A stretch of DNA of 64,000 bases, taken from contig OZ245872.1 of the NCBI GenBank assembly GCA_965229345.1, positions 2,170,001 to 2,234,000 of the forward strand. Reading direction: 5' to 3'. This document shows positions 9,224 to 17,568 of this stretch, in pieces (positions within the stretch are counted from its first letter, which is position 1; each line of letters opens with the position of its first letter). Origin of the DNA: PBB1 sp965229345 (GTDB lineage: Bacteria; Pseudomonadota; Gammaproteobacteria; Burkholderiales; Burkholderiaceae_C). The notes under the pieces were generated by a model that searched no databases, was not told the DNA's origin, and saw only the letters and a list, made by a program, of their open reading frames with translations. The translations under genes and the position numbers were made by a program.

Positions 9224-11428
9224 TCAGTGTCCGGTGTTGGGTGCCGGCGCATCACTGGCCGGGCGGTAGCGCTTGATCAGCGCCTGCTGCGCGCTGACAC
9301 CCTGGTGGCCGATGCGCGAGAAGCTGCCGTCGGTGTTCAGCATCCATGCATCGCGGCGGTCATGCAGGTAGGGCACCAGGCATTCATCGATCACACGCTG
9401 CCGCAGCTCGGCGTTGCGCACAGGCCAGGCGACTTCGATGCGCCGCATCATGTTGCGGCTCATCCAGTCGGCGCTCGACAGGTACAGCACCTCGTCATCG
9501 TCCGTGGGGCCCCAGCGGAAATACATGATCCGTGAGTGCTCGAGAAACCGCCCGACCACCGAACGCACGCGGATGCGGTCGGTGGCGCCAGGAACGCCGG
9601 GGCGCAGCACACAGGCGCCGCGCACGATCAGGTCGATGTCGGCCCCGGCCTGGCTGGCGCGAACCAGCGCATCGATCAGCATCGGATCGGTCAGCGCATT
9701 GATCTTCACGATGATCCGTGCGGGCTGCTTGGCCCGTGCCGCGTCGGCGACGCGGTCGATGTTGTGGATGAGTCGCCGGTGCATCGTGAACGGCGCCTGC
9801 AGCATCTGGCGCAGCGGCTTCATCTTGCCCAGGCTCGCCAGTTGCTGGAACACCGCATCGACATCGGCCGTCAGCTCGGTATCGGCCGTCAGATAGCCCA
9901 CATCGGTGTACAGCCGTGCCGTCTTCGGGTTGTAGTTGCCAGTGGAGAGGTGCGCGTAGCGGCGCAGCCGAGCGGTGGCGTTGGGGTTGGCGCTGGCCGC
10001 GCCGCTGGCCGAGGCCTCGCGCCGGGTCACGAGCAGCAGCTTGGCGTGGGTCTTCAAGCCGACCACGCCATACACCACCTGCGCGCCGACGGCTTCCAGC
10101 CGCTCGGCCCAGTTGATGTTGGCTTCCTCGTCGAAGCGCGCCTTCAACTCGACAACGACCATCACTTCCTTGCCTTTGCGCGCCGCCTCGATCAGCAGGT
10201 CCATCAGCGGGGACTCGCTGCCGGTGCGGTAGATCGTCTGCTTGATCGCGAGCACTGCCGGGTCGTTGACCGACTCGCGCAGGAACTGGACCACCGGATC
10301 GAAGGACTCGAAAGGATGGTGCAGCAGCACATCACCACGACGCAGATGGGCAAAGATGGATTGGTCGCGCGGCAGCCCCGTGGCAGGCCAGGCGCCTTCG
10401 TGAGGGGCAAAGCGCAGAGCGGGCAGCGACGGCACGGTGGCGCGGTCAACCACCTGGTCGATCAGCTGGTTCAGCCGCACCAGATTCACCGGCCCGTTGA
10501 CCTGGTAGAGCGCCTGCTGTGGCAGGTCGAACTGCTCGAGCAGGAACTCCGACAGCTCCGGGGGGCAGCTGCTGACCACCTCGAGGCGGATCGCCTGGCC
10601 GAAATGGCGTGAGCTGAGCCCGGAGCGCAGCGCCTGGCGCAGGTTCTTCACATCGTCTTCGTCGACTTCGAGGTCGGAGTCTCGGGTGACGCGGAACTGC
10701 GAAAAGGTCTCGACAGCGCGGCCCGGGAACAACTCACCGAGGTGGGCCCTGATCACGCTGGTCAGCAGCACGAAGCCCTGCCTGCCGGGCACCAGGGCGT
10801 CGGGCAGGCGGATCACCCGCGGCAGCACGCGCGGCACCTTGACGATGGCGATGGTGTTCTCGCGTCCGAACGCGTCCTTGCCACCGAGTCGCACGATGAA
10901 GTTCAGCGCCTTGTTGGCGACCAGCGGGAACGGGTGCGACGGATCGAGCCCGATCGGCACCAGCAGCGGCCGCACCTGCTTCTGGAAAAACTGGTCGACC
11001 CATTCACGCTGCGCCTGGTCGCGCTCGCCGTGGTTCAGGATCACGATGCCTGCGCGCTGCAGCAGCGGCATCAGCTGGTCGTTGAAGGCGGCGTACTGCT
11101 CGTCGATCAGCCGATGTGCCTCGGCAGTGATCGCCTGCACATCGGCATCGGTGACGCCCGCGTTCGGCAAGCGCGAGGCTTCGAGGTAATCGGCGAACCG
11201 CACTTCGAAGAATTCGTCGATGTTCGACGACACGATGCAGATGTAGCGCAAGCGCTCCAGCAAGGGCACATCGTGACGCAGCGCCTGCGCCAGCACGCGG
11301 CGATTGAACTCGAGGATCGAGGTTTCACGTCCGAGCATCAGCGCCGGATCGCCCGCTTGCAGCACGGTGGCCGATTCGGGGGCGGCGCCGCCGTCAACGG
11401 GGGGGCGCACAACGCGGTCGGTGTTCAT
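9224..11428 (-). CDS. ppk1: polyphosphate kinase 1
   Basis: A 734-residue PPK1, which reversibly makes inorganic polyphosphate from ATP. The N-terminal domain (S-I-L-E-F-N-R-R-V-L near 37-46) and the phospholipase-D-like C-terminal domains are complete. The autophosphorylated histidine is expected at H461 in G-L-K-T-H-A-K, and the second conserved histidine at H493 in Y-A-H-L-S-T-G-N-Y. The length is near the family norm of about 700, with an N-terminal extension of roughly 25 residues. It lies 69 bases after the metallophosphoesterase gene and four bases before sixA, making a likely three-gene phosphate-metabolism unit. No ppx is in the window. Confidence 0.95.
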   Translation of the reverse strand: MNTDRVVRPPVDGGAAPESATVLQAGDPALMLGRETSILEFNRRVLAQALRHDVPLLERLRYICIVSSNIDEFFEVRFADYLEASRLPNAGVTDADVQAITAEAHRLIDEQYAAFNDQLMPLLQRAGIVILNHGERDQAQREWVDQFFQKQVRPLLVPIGLDPSHPFPLVANKALNFIVRLGGKDAFGRENTIAIVKVPRVLPRVIRLPDALVPGRQGFVLLTSVIRAHLGELFPGRAVETFSQFRVTRDSDLEVDEDDVKNLRQALRSGLSSRHFGQAIRLEVVSSCPPELSEFLLEQFDLPQQALYQVNGPVNLVRLNQLIDQVVDRATVPSLPALRFAPHEGAWPATGLPRDQSIFAHLRRGDVLLHHPFESFDPVVQFLRESVNDPAVLAIKQTIYRTGSESPLMDLLIEAARKGKEVMVVVELKARFDEEANINWAERLEAVGAQVVYGVVGLKTHAKLLLVTRREASASGAASANPNATARLRRYAHLSTGNYNPKTARLYTDVGYLTADTELTADVDAVFQQLASLGKMKPLRQMLQAPFTMHRRLIHNIDRVADAARAKQPARIIVKINALTDPMLIDALVRASQAGADIDLIVRGACVLRPGVPGATDRIRVRSVVGRFLEHSRIMYFRWGPTDDDEVLYLSSADWMSRNMMRRIEVAWPVRNAELRQRVIDECLVPYLHDRRDAWMLNTDGSFSRIGHQGVSAQQALIKRYRPASDAPAPNTGH

Positions 11429-11497
11429 GGCACTAGTGTAGGGAGCTTGCCTGTGTGGCTGTAGGGTGCCCGTGCGCGCGTGGTCGCATGGCCCGCG

Positions 11498-12436
11498 TCA
11501 TGTCACTGCCATGTCGGCTTGGGCATCGGTGGCGGCGCTGAACACCGGCGTGGCGGCAGGGGCAACAGCGGTACGGGCCTCCACGTTCTGCAGGCGCAGG
11601 TGCTCGCTCCAGTCGATGATTTCGAGCCTTCCGTCGGCATGCTCGACCAGTGCGGTCAGGCTCTCCACCCAGTCGCCGTCGTTGGCGTAGGTGATGCCGT
11701 CGATCTCGCGCAGCTCGGCGTGGTGGATGTGTCCGCACACCACGCCGTGTGCGCCACGACGCCGGGCCTCACGTGCCACCGCCACCTCGTAGTCGCCGAT
11801 GAAATTCACCGCGCGCTTGACCTTGAACTTCAGGTACTTCGACAGGCTCCAGTAGGGCAACCCCACGCGCGCGCGCAGCGAATTCAAGTGGCGGTTGAGT
11901 CGCAACGTCAACTCGTACAGGCTGTCCCCCACATGCGCCAGCCACTTGGCGCACTGGATCACGCCGTCGAACAGGTCGCCATGGATGATCCACAGGCGGC
12001 GGCCATCGGCTGTTTCGTGCATCCAGTCTTCAGCGACCTCGATGCCGCCGAAGTCGTGACCCAGGTAGCGACGTGCGAACTCATCGTGGTTGCCAGGAAT
12101 GAACACCACCCGGGTGCCTTTGCGTGCCTTGCGCAACAGCTTCTGCACCACGTCGTTGTGCGCCTGCGGCCAGTACCAGCTGCGCCGGAGCTGCCAGCCG
12201 TCGATGATGTCGCCGACGAGGAACAGGTTCTCGCTGTCGAAGTGCTTCAGAAAGCCCAGCAGTGCCACCGCCTGGCAACCTGGCGTGCCGAGGTGCAGGT
12301 CGGAGATCCAGACGCTGCGGTAATGCTGTTTGGCTTCGCCTGCCGGCTCCAACAGGGTTGCGTCGGCGCCGTCGATCGCTGCGCGCTGAACCTCTGAATC
12401 GGTCCACGCCCGCAGCAGAGGCAGATCGCGTTGCAT
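11498..12436 (-). CDS. LpxH-like metallophosphoesterase
   Basis: A 312-residue calcineurin-like phosphoesterase of the UDP-2,3-diacylglucosamine hydrolase (LpxH/YbbF-like) type. Metal-binding motifs are in order: S-D-L-H-L-G, G-D-I-I-D-G-W, G-N-H-D, H-G-D, and G-H-I-H-H-A. It is longer than E. coli LpxH (about 240) because of an N-terminal segment of about 40 residues and a variable Ala/Thr-rich tail. It may therefore be the paralogue often found in Burkholderiales and not the essential lipid A enzyme. Start: ATG 12436 (M-Q-R-D-L-P) was chosen; the longer frame to 12586 adds 50 low-complexity residues that overlap the divergent promoter region. Confidence 0.82.
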   Translation of the reverse strand: MQRDLPLLRAWTDSEVQRAAIDGADATLLEPAGEAKQHYRSVWISDLHLGTPGCQAVALLGFLKHFDSENLFLVGDIIDGWQLRRSWYWPQAHNDVVQKLLRKARKGTRVVFIPGNHDEFARRYLGHDFGGIEVAEDWMHETADGRRLWIIHGDLFDGVIQCAKWLAHVGDSLYELTLRLNRHLNSLRARVGLPYWSLSKYLKFKVKRAVNFIGDYEVAVAREARRRGAHGVVCGHIHHAELREIDGITYANDGDWVESLTALVEHADGRLEIIDWSEHLRLQNVEARTAVAPAATPVFSAATDAQADMAVT

Positions 12437-12579
12437 GGCTCCGGATGTTGCGGCGCGGGTGTGACACGCTCGTGGCGAGGCCGTGACGCCGCAGTGACAA
12501 CCGTGGCCGGGCGCTACGCCATCGACCCGGCGATACCATGCGGCACCGCGATCCCGGACACTGCCGTCCTGCCCCAGAC

Positions 12580-13653
12580 ATGCCACCGCCCAATCCTGAC
12601 CCCGCCCCCGTGCTGGCCAACAAGGCCTTCCTGTTCGCCCTGATCGCCGTCACGCTGGCGTTTGGCTGGATCCTGTGGCCCTTCTTCGGCGCGCTGTTCT
12701 GGGGCGTGGTGCTGGCCATCCTGTTCGCGCCTTTGCACCGGCGGCTTCTGGCGCGGCTGAAGGGGCGGCAATCGCTGGCGGCGCTCGCCACGCTGACTGT
12801 GATCGTGCTGATCGTGCTGCTGCCGCTGGCTTTTCTCACGGCCTCTCTGGTCAGCGAGGGCGCGGGTGTGTACCAGCGCATGCAATCGGGCGAACTCGAC
12901 TTCGGCCGCTACTTCGATCAGGTGATGCAGGCCTTGCCCGCTTGGGTCACCGATCGGATGAACCAGTTCGGCCTGGGCAACGTGGCCGCCTGGAAGCAAA
13001 AGCTCAGCTCGGCCATCTCTCAGGGCACCAGCCTGATCGCCGCGCAAGCGCTGAGCATCGGGCAGAACACGTTCGAGTTCATCGTCAATTTCTTCATCAC
13101 GATCTACCTGGTGTTCTTCCTGCTGCGCGACGGCGCCAGCCTGGGCGCCCGCATCAATGCTGCCATCCCGCTCGACGAGCAGGACAAGCGCGAGCTGCGG
13201 CTGAAATTCACCACGGTGATACGCGCCGCGGTCAAGGGCAATGTCGTCGTCGCGATCGCGCAGGGCGCGCTGGGTGGGCTGGCGTTCTGGGTGCTGGGCG
13301 TCAATGGCGCCTTGCTGTGGGCGGTGATCATGGCCTTCCTGTCGCTGCTGCCGGCGATAGGCGGCGGCCTGGTGTGGCTGCCGGTGGCCGTGTACTTTCT
13401 GGTCACGGGGGCTGTCTGGCAGGGCTTGGGCCTGATCGCCTACGGCGTGCTGGTGATCGGCATGGTCGACAACGTGCTGCGGCAGATCCTGGTCGGCAAG
13501 GACACGAAGATGCCGGACTACGTGGTACTGATCTCGACGCTCGGCGGCATGGCTGTCTTCGGCCTCAACGGTTTCGTCATCGGGCCGGTGATCGCTGCGA
13601 TGTTCATGGCGGTCTGGGGCATCTGCATCACCGCTCGGGGAGGCTCTCGATGA
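12580..13653 (+). CDS. AI-2E family (PerM/TqsA-like) membrane transporter
   Basis: 357 residues with about seven to eight hydrophobic segments: two near the N-terminus (A-L-I-A-V-T-L-A-F-G and F-W-G-V-V-L-A-I-L-F), a soluble middle region, then a C-terminal cluster. This is the AI-2 exporter/PerM fold. The family includes autoinducer-2 and ion or osmolyte exporters, so the substrate is not assignable. The ATG at 12580 was chosen; the frame could extend to 12538. The stop overlaps the start of a small lipoprotein gene (ATGA), so the pair is probably translated together. Confidence 0.85.
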   Translation: MPPPNPDPAPVLANKAFLFALIAVTLAFGWILWPFFGALFWGVVLAILFAPLHRRLLARLKGRQSLAALATLTVIVLIVLLPLAFLTASLVSEGAGVYQRMQSGELDFGRYFDQVMQALPAWVTDRMNQFGLGNVAAWKQKLSSAISQGTSLIAAQALSIGQNTFEFIVNFFITIYLVFFLLRDGASLGARINAAIPLDEQDKRELRLKFTTVIRAAVKGNVVVAIAQGALGGLAFWVLGVNGALLWAVIMAFLSLLPAIGGGLVWLPVAVYFLVTGAVWQGLGLIAYGVLVIGMVDNVLRQILVGKDTKMPDYVVLISTLGGMAVFGLNGFVIGPVIAAMFMAVWGICITARGGSR

Positions 13654-14108
13654 ACTCGGGCCGCTGGAGCCGCGCCGTCGCGGCAGCATCCGCCTTGTTG
13701 TCGATGTGGATGGTCGGTTGTGCCACGCCGACCCGCGGAGGGGGCGCGACACCGGACCATGCGGCGTCGGCGCCGGTCGCTGCCGACGAGGCTGCGATCT
13801 ACATCATCCGCAGCGAGCGTGTGGGCGGGGCGATTCCGATCGAGGTGCTGATCGACGGCAAGCACGTGGGTGCCACGGTCGCGCGGTCGCATCTCTACGC
13901 CGTGGTGGCGCCGGGGGAGCATGTGCTGGAGTCGCGAGGCGACATACGGAGCACGCTCGAGGTCGACCTGAAGCCAGGAACGATCACCTACGTCTCGCAG
14001 GTGGTGGAGATGCAGTACCTGACATCGCCACGCACGCGCTTGCGCGTCGTGCATGCATCACAGGGACGCGAGTGGGTGGCGGAGTTGAAGCCGGCGCCGC
14101 CTCGGTGA
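13650..14108 (+). CDS. DUF2846-type lipoprotein
   Basis: 152 residues. A lipoprotein signal peptide ends at W-M-V-G-C (acylated C24), so it is probably anchored in the outer or inner membrane facing the periplasm. The mature part has I-Y-I-I-R-S-E-R, V-L-I-D-G-K-H-V-G and V-A-P-G-E-H-V-L, which match the DUF2846 pattern of small beta-rich lipoproteins. The function is unknown. It overlaps the upstream transporter gene by four bases and ends 22 bases from the convergent flgN-like gene. Confidence 0.75.
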   Translation: MNSGRWSRAVAAASALLSMWMVGCATPTRGGGATPDHAASAPVAADEAAIYIIRSERVGGAIPIEVLIDGKHVGATVARSHLYAVVAPGEHVLESRGDIRSTLEVDLKPGTITYVSQVVEMQYLTSPRTRLRVVHASQGREWVAELKPAPPR

Positions 14109-14130
14109 GGGCGCACGACCGGCGTGTCGT

Positions 14131-14559
14131 TCAGGCCAGCAGTGAGCCAGTTCGCCCAGGGCGCTGGACGCTGCCTTGCGCACCGTAGACAGCCGACGCT
14201 TCGCGCGGCAACAGCACATCGATGGCGCGGTCGAGCGCCGCGGTGGCGCGGGCCAGGCTTTCACGTTGCGCCGCGACGGTGCCGCTGGCGTTGGCCAGTC
14301 GGCGACGCAGTGCGGGCGGTACCGGGCCGTTGCGCGCGGCGCGAGAAAAATGATCGACCGCATTCGACAGCGCACGATGAAGCTCGGAGGCGTGCAAGTC
14401 GATCGATGACAGGTCCCGAGCCTGCAGGGCGGCGCTGAGCGCGCTCAGGCGGGTTTCGACCGCGCTGAGGGTCGATTCCAGGGCCGGTTCAACGACCTCG
14501 TTCCCTGGCAGGGGCAACAGTGCAGTGGCGGGGAGACGCTTCGACGGCGACGAATTCAT
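14131..14559 (-). CDS. putative flagellar chaperone FlgN-like protein
   Basis: 142 residues, almost wholly helical and rich in Ala, Leu, Arg and Ser. Family resemblance to FlgN is by size, helical character and position, not by a strong motif. It follows flgM by 25 bases in the typical flgA-flgM-flgN order. FlgN escorts the hook-associated proteins FlgK and FlgL to the export gate, and both are encoded nearby. It could also be an unrelated small helical protein. Confidence 0.55.
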   Translation of the reverse strand: MNSSPSKRLPATALLPLPGNEVVEPALESTLSAVETRLSALSAALQARDLSSIDLHASELHRALSNAVDHFSRAARNGPVPPALRRRLANASGTVAAQRESLARATAALDRAIDVLLPREASAVYGAQGSVQRPGRTGSLLA

Positions 14560-14584
14560 GGGTGGATGCAGCGGAGAGATTCAG

Positions 14585-14914
14585 TCAGGACTCGGGCGTG
14601 CTCTTCTTCAGCAGTTCGGCGGCGTTCGCGATCAGCTTGTCGGCGATCGCGCCGGCGTCGACCTTGAATTCACCTCGCTCAATGGCTTGCGAGATGCGGT
14701 CCACCTTGGCGCTGTCGAATTCGGCAGCGCTGGTAGAGGCCGACAGCAGACTCGCTGCGGTACTCGACAAGGCCACCTGTGCGCTGGCCTCGGTCGAGGT
14801 TGCTGCCGTGGTGTCGGCGCTGCTGCGGGCGTTCGCCGGCGTGACGGCCGGTCCGGTCGCGGCGCTGGCCACGGGCAGACCCTGGGTCTTGTTGGTTGTG
14901 CTTCCGATGGTCAT
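14585..14914 (-). CDS. flgM: anti-sigma-28 factor FlgM
   Basis: 109 residues: a disordered Ala/Ser/Thr-rich N-terminal half, then the sigma-28-binding helices. V-D-R-I-S-Q-A-I-E-R-G-E-F near 71-83 and I-A-D-K-L-I-A-N-A near 89-97 are the family signature. FlgM holds FliA inactive until the hook-basal body is finished and FlgM is exported. It lies between flgA and the flgN-like gene. A consensus-like sigma-28 promoter lies upstream at 14966-14992, so flgM should be under positive feedback by the sigma factor it inhibits. Confidence 0.9.
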   Translation of the reverse strand: MTIGSTTNKTQGLPVASAATGPAVTPANARSSADTTAATSTEASAQVALSSTAASLLSASTSAAEFDSAKVDRISQAIERGEFKVDAGAIADKLIANAAELLKKSTPES

Positions 14915-14965
14915 GACATTCTCCCGGCGGGCGGCGGAGTGAAAAGATTTTTCAACATGATCGGT

Positions 14966-14992
14966 TTTTCGGCCGCTCTGCCACGGACTTTA
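14966..14992 (-). promoter_or_regulatory. sigma-28 (FliA) promoter for flgM
   Basis: On the minus strand it reads TAAAGTCC, eleven bases, then GCCGAAAA, against the FliA consensus TAAAGTTT-N11-GCCGATAA. Spacing is exact, with three mismatches in sixteen. It ends about 50 bases upstream of the flgM start. Confidence 0.75.
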
Positions 14993-15053
14993 GGACTTTT
15001 TGACTGCACGGCGCAAACGGGTGCCGGCCGCTGGGCAGCTTGCTGCCATCGGC

Positions 15054-15857
15054 TCACAGCGACAGCTCCACCACGCGCGTGCCTACCGGCGTGCCGGTGA
15101 GCACCTGGCCACTGTCGGTGCGCACGCGTGCCGTCTGGCCTTCGATGCCGGGCGTCAGGGCCTGGCCACTGCCGGCCACGCTGAAGCCCGGCCCGCTGGC
15201 CAGCACCTTGACCGAATCACCGGCAGCGAACCACATCCGAGGCTTCAGATCGGTCTGACGCAAGCCGCGCCCGGCGATCAGCGGTCGTGTCAGCACCCGG
15301 CCGACGGCCAGGGTGGCGTTGCTCACCAGCGGTGCGTTGTCGTCTGCAATGTCCACCTCGGCCAGACGCAAGTCTTCTTCGCGCAGCGTGGCTCCCGCTG
15401 GCAGCGGCGCCGCGGCGACCAGGGCCTGACCGAACACGCGCACGGTGATCGGCAGGTAGACGTTCCAGGGCCTCACGCCCTGCGCGCAACGCAGCCCGAT
15501 GCGTGCCTTGCCCCACAGCCTCGTGCCGGGGGGCAAATACGGTTCGATGCGCTGGCAGGCAGCCAGCTTCAGGCGTGGGTCCAGCGACCCAAGCTGCACC
15601 TCGAAGCGCAGCGGCTTGCCCGGCGCGGTCGCTGTCTGGTTCGGATCGATCCCATCGTCGGCCTGAACAGGCGCGGCCTGCTGCGTCGCATGCAAGGCCA
15701 GTTGGCGAACCTGGTCGAGCAGCGCGGCATCGACTGCCACGTCGGTCGATTCCTGTGCGATGCCGTGCAGCGGCAGACACAGCGCCACCATGCCGGCGAG
15801 CCGCAGAGCGCCGCGGCAGAGCGCCTGGGCAGGAGGAGGGAGTTGACGGAATTTCAT
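15054..15857 (-). CDS. flgA: flagellar basal body P-ring formation protein FlgA
   Basis: 267 residues with a signal peptide (about 1-35, ending H-G-I-A-Q-E). FlgA is a periplasmic chaperone for P-ring (FlgI) assembly. The C-terminal SAF-type domain shows A-A-P-L-P-A-G-A-T-L near 150, R-P-L-I-A-G-R-G-L-R near 195 and the typical ending G-T-P-V-G-T-R-V-V-E. It is divergent from flgB with 130 bases between them, and is followed by flgM after a 139-base gap that carries flgM's own promoter. Confidence 0.92.
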   Translation of the reverse strand: MKFRQLPPPAQALCRGALRLAGMVALCLPLHGIAQESTDVAVDAALLDQVRQLALHATQQAAPVQADDGIDPNQTATAPGKPLRFEVQLGSLDPRLKLAACQRIEPYLPPGTRLWGKARIGLRCAQGVRPWNVYLPITVRVFGQALVAAAPLPAGATLREEDLRLAEVDIADDNAPLVSNATLAVGRVLTRPLIAGRGLRQTDLKPRMWFAAGDSVKVLASGPGFSVAGSGQALTPGIEGQTARVRTDSGQVLTGTPVGTRVVELSL

Positions 15858-15879
15858 GCCTGCACTCTAGACACGACCT

Positions 15880-15894
15880 GGCACGCCACAGGCT
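15880..15894 (+). promoter_or_regulatory. sigma-54-like -24/-12 element before flgB
   Basis: The sequence TGGCACG, four bases, AGGCT has the invariant GG and GC with ten bases between them (GG at 15880-15881, GC at 15892-15893). The -24 half is perfect; the -12 half has AG in place of TT. The start codon of flgB is about 94 bases downstream. Candidate only. Confidence 0.35.
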
Positions 15895-15987
15895 GCGAAT
15901 TGACGGTGAATCCCGCGCTTGTTCCCGCTTATGTTTGGCGCGTGCCCTTCGGACAATGACCGCACAGCCAGCCTTCGGGAGTGATCC

Positions 15988-16410
15988 ATGCTGAACCAGC
16001 TCACCAGTTCCATCGACTTCCAGGGTCAGGCCTTGACCCTGAGGGCAGAGCGACAGCGCCTGATCGCCAGCAACATCGCCAACGCCGACACGCCAGGGTA
16101 TGTCTCCCGTGACATCAATTTTTCGCAGGCGCTGCGGGACGCCACCGGCGGCAAGGCCCTCCGCGTGGGCACGGCAGGCCGGATGGACACCACCCAGGCC
16201 GGACACATCGCCGGCGCCGGCGCGTCCCCGGTGACAGCCAACTTGCTCTATTCGAATGTCAGCCAGACGAGTCTGGACAACAACACCGTCGACATGGACC
16301 GCGAACGCGCCAGCTTTGCCGACAACGCGGTGAAGTACGAGGCCACGCTGACCTTCGTCAACGGCTCCGTGCGCAGCATGCTCGACGCGATCAAGGGTGG
16401 TCAAACATGA
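15988..16410 (+). CDS. flgB: flagellar proximal rod protein FlgB
   Basis: 140 residues, a proximal rod subunit. The N-terminal rod signature R-Q-R-L-I-A-S-N-I-A-N-A-D-T-P-G-Y at about 22-38 is clear, and the C-terminal helix ends V-N-G-S-V-R-S-M-L-D-A-I-K-G. First gene of the long flg operon. It overlaps flgC by four bases. A GGAG-like site precedes the ATG. Confidence 0.95.
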   Translation: MLNQLTSSIDFQGQALTLRAERQRLIASNIANADTPGYVSRDINFSQALRDATGGKALRVGTAGRMDTTQAGHIAGAGASPVTANLLYSNVSQTSLDNNTVDMDRERASFADNAVKYEATLTFVNGSVRSMLDAIKGGQT

Positions 16411-16823
16411 GCATGATGAACATCTTCAACGTGGCAGGCAGCGCGACCAGTGCGCAGAGCCAGCGACTGAACATCGTTGCGTCGAACCTGGCCAATGCCG
16501 ACACCGTGGCCGGCCCCGACGGCAAGGCCTACAAGGCGCGGCAGGTGACCTTCCAGACCCAGCTGATGGGCACCGTGGGTGGCAATGCCGGCGCGGCTGG
16601 GGTCACCGTGAGCACCATCACGGAAGACCAGACGCCAGGCCGGCGGGTGCTCGACCCGAAGCACCCCAGCGCCGACGCCGACGGCTACGTCACCTACAGC
16701 AACGTCAATGCGGTCGAGGAGATGGTCAACATGATCTCGGCCTCGCGCTCGTACCAGAACAACGTCGAGGTGATGAACACCGCCAAGTCGCTGCTGCTCA
16801 AGACCCTGCAAATGGGCAACTGA
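16407..16823 (+). CDS. flgC: flagellar proximal rod protein FlgC
   Basis: 138 residues, a proximal rod subunit. The N-terminal motif L-N-I-V-A-S-N-L-A-N-A-D-T is present. The middle contains the family's P-G-R-R-V-L-D-P-K-H-P segment, and the C-terminal helix contains N-V-E-V-M-N-T-A-K-S-L-L-L-K-T-L. It starts inside the flgB stop (ATGA). Confidence 0.95.
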   Translation: MSMMNIFNVAGSATSAQSQRLNIVASNLANADTVAGPDGKAYKARQVTFQTQLMGTVGGNAGAAGVTVSTITEDQTPGRRVLDPKHPSADADGYVTYSNVNAVEEMVNMISASRSYQNNVEVMNTAKSLLLKTLQMGN

Positions 16824-16852
16824 GCTCCTGACCGAACCCGAGGACACGCTTC

Positions 16853-17509
16853 ATGGCCATCGATTTCTCGACCCTCAACAAATCCTCAAGCACGGGCACG
16901 TCTTCGTCGTCGGGCACGGCGGCGGCCGACGATCCCGGCTCGCAGGATCGGTTTCTCAAGTTGCTGATCACCCAGATCCAGAACCAGGATCCGCTCAGCC
17001 CGATGGACAACGCGCAGGTGACCTCGCAGATCGCGCAGATCAACACCGTCAGCGGCATCCAGCAGCTCAACACCACGGTGCAGGGTCTCTCGGGACAGTT
17101 CACCCAGTTGCAGGCGCTGCAGAGCGCGTCCCTGGTCGGCCGCGACGTGGTGGTGCCTGGCAACGTGCTCGACATCAACAGCGGCGTGGGGCAGGGCGGC
17201 TTCGAGTTGTCGGGCCCCGCCGATGCGGTGAAGGTCGATGTGCTGTCGCCGTCCGGCCAGGTCGTCGACAGCCTCGCACTGGGTGCGCTCGGGTCTGGCA
17301 GCCACAGCTTCAACTGGCCGGCAGGCACGGCCACCAACGACAGCGGATTGCGCTTCCGCGTGACGGCCACCAGCGGCAGCGTCAGCAGCAACCCGACGCT
17401 GTTGATGCGCGACCGCGTCAATGCCATCAACACCAGCGGCAGCGGCTTGAACCTCGAATTGCAGAACGCCGGCAGCGTTCCGTACAGCAGCGTGCGCGCC
17501 CTGAACTGA
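16853..17509 (+). CDS. flgD: flagellar hook assembly (cap) protein FlgD
   Basis: 218 residues. FlgD caps the growing hook so that FlgE polymerises. The N-terminal conserved part has F-L-K-L-L-I-T-Q-I-Q-N-Q-D-P-L at about 38-52 and M-D-N-A-Q-V-T-S-Q-I-A-Q. The C-terminal half is the beta-rich FLG domain (F-E-L-S-G-P-A-D near 120, then F-N-W-P-A-G-T). Length is normal. It lies 29 bases after flgC. Confidence 0.95.
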   Translation: MAIDFSTLNKSSSTGTSSSSGTAAADDPGSQDRFLKLLITQIQNQDPLSPMDNAQVTSQIAQINTVSGIQQLNTTVQGLSGQFTQLQALQSASLVGRDVVVPGNVLDINSGVGQGGFELSGPADAVKVDVLSPSGQVVDSLALGALGSGSHSFNWPAGTATNDSGLRFRVTATSGSVSSNPTLLMRDRVNAINTSGSGLNLELQNAGSVPYSSVRALN

Positions 17510-17568
17510 CGCCGCATTTCCCACGTTTCCCGCCACCTCGGCCATCACGTACTTCTTAAGGACACACC

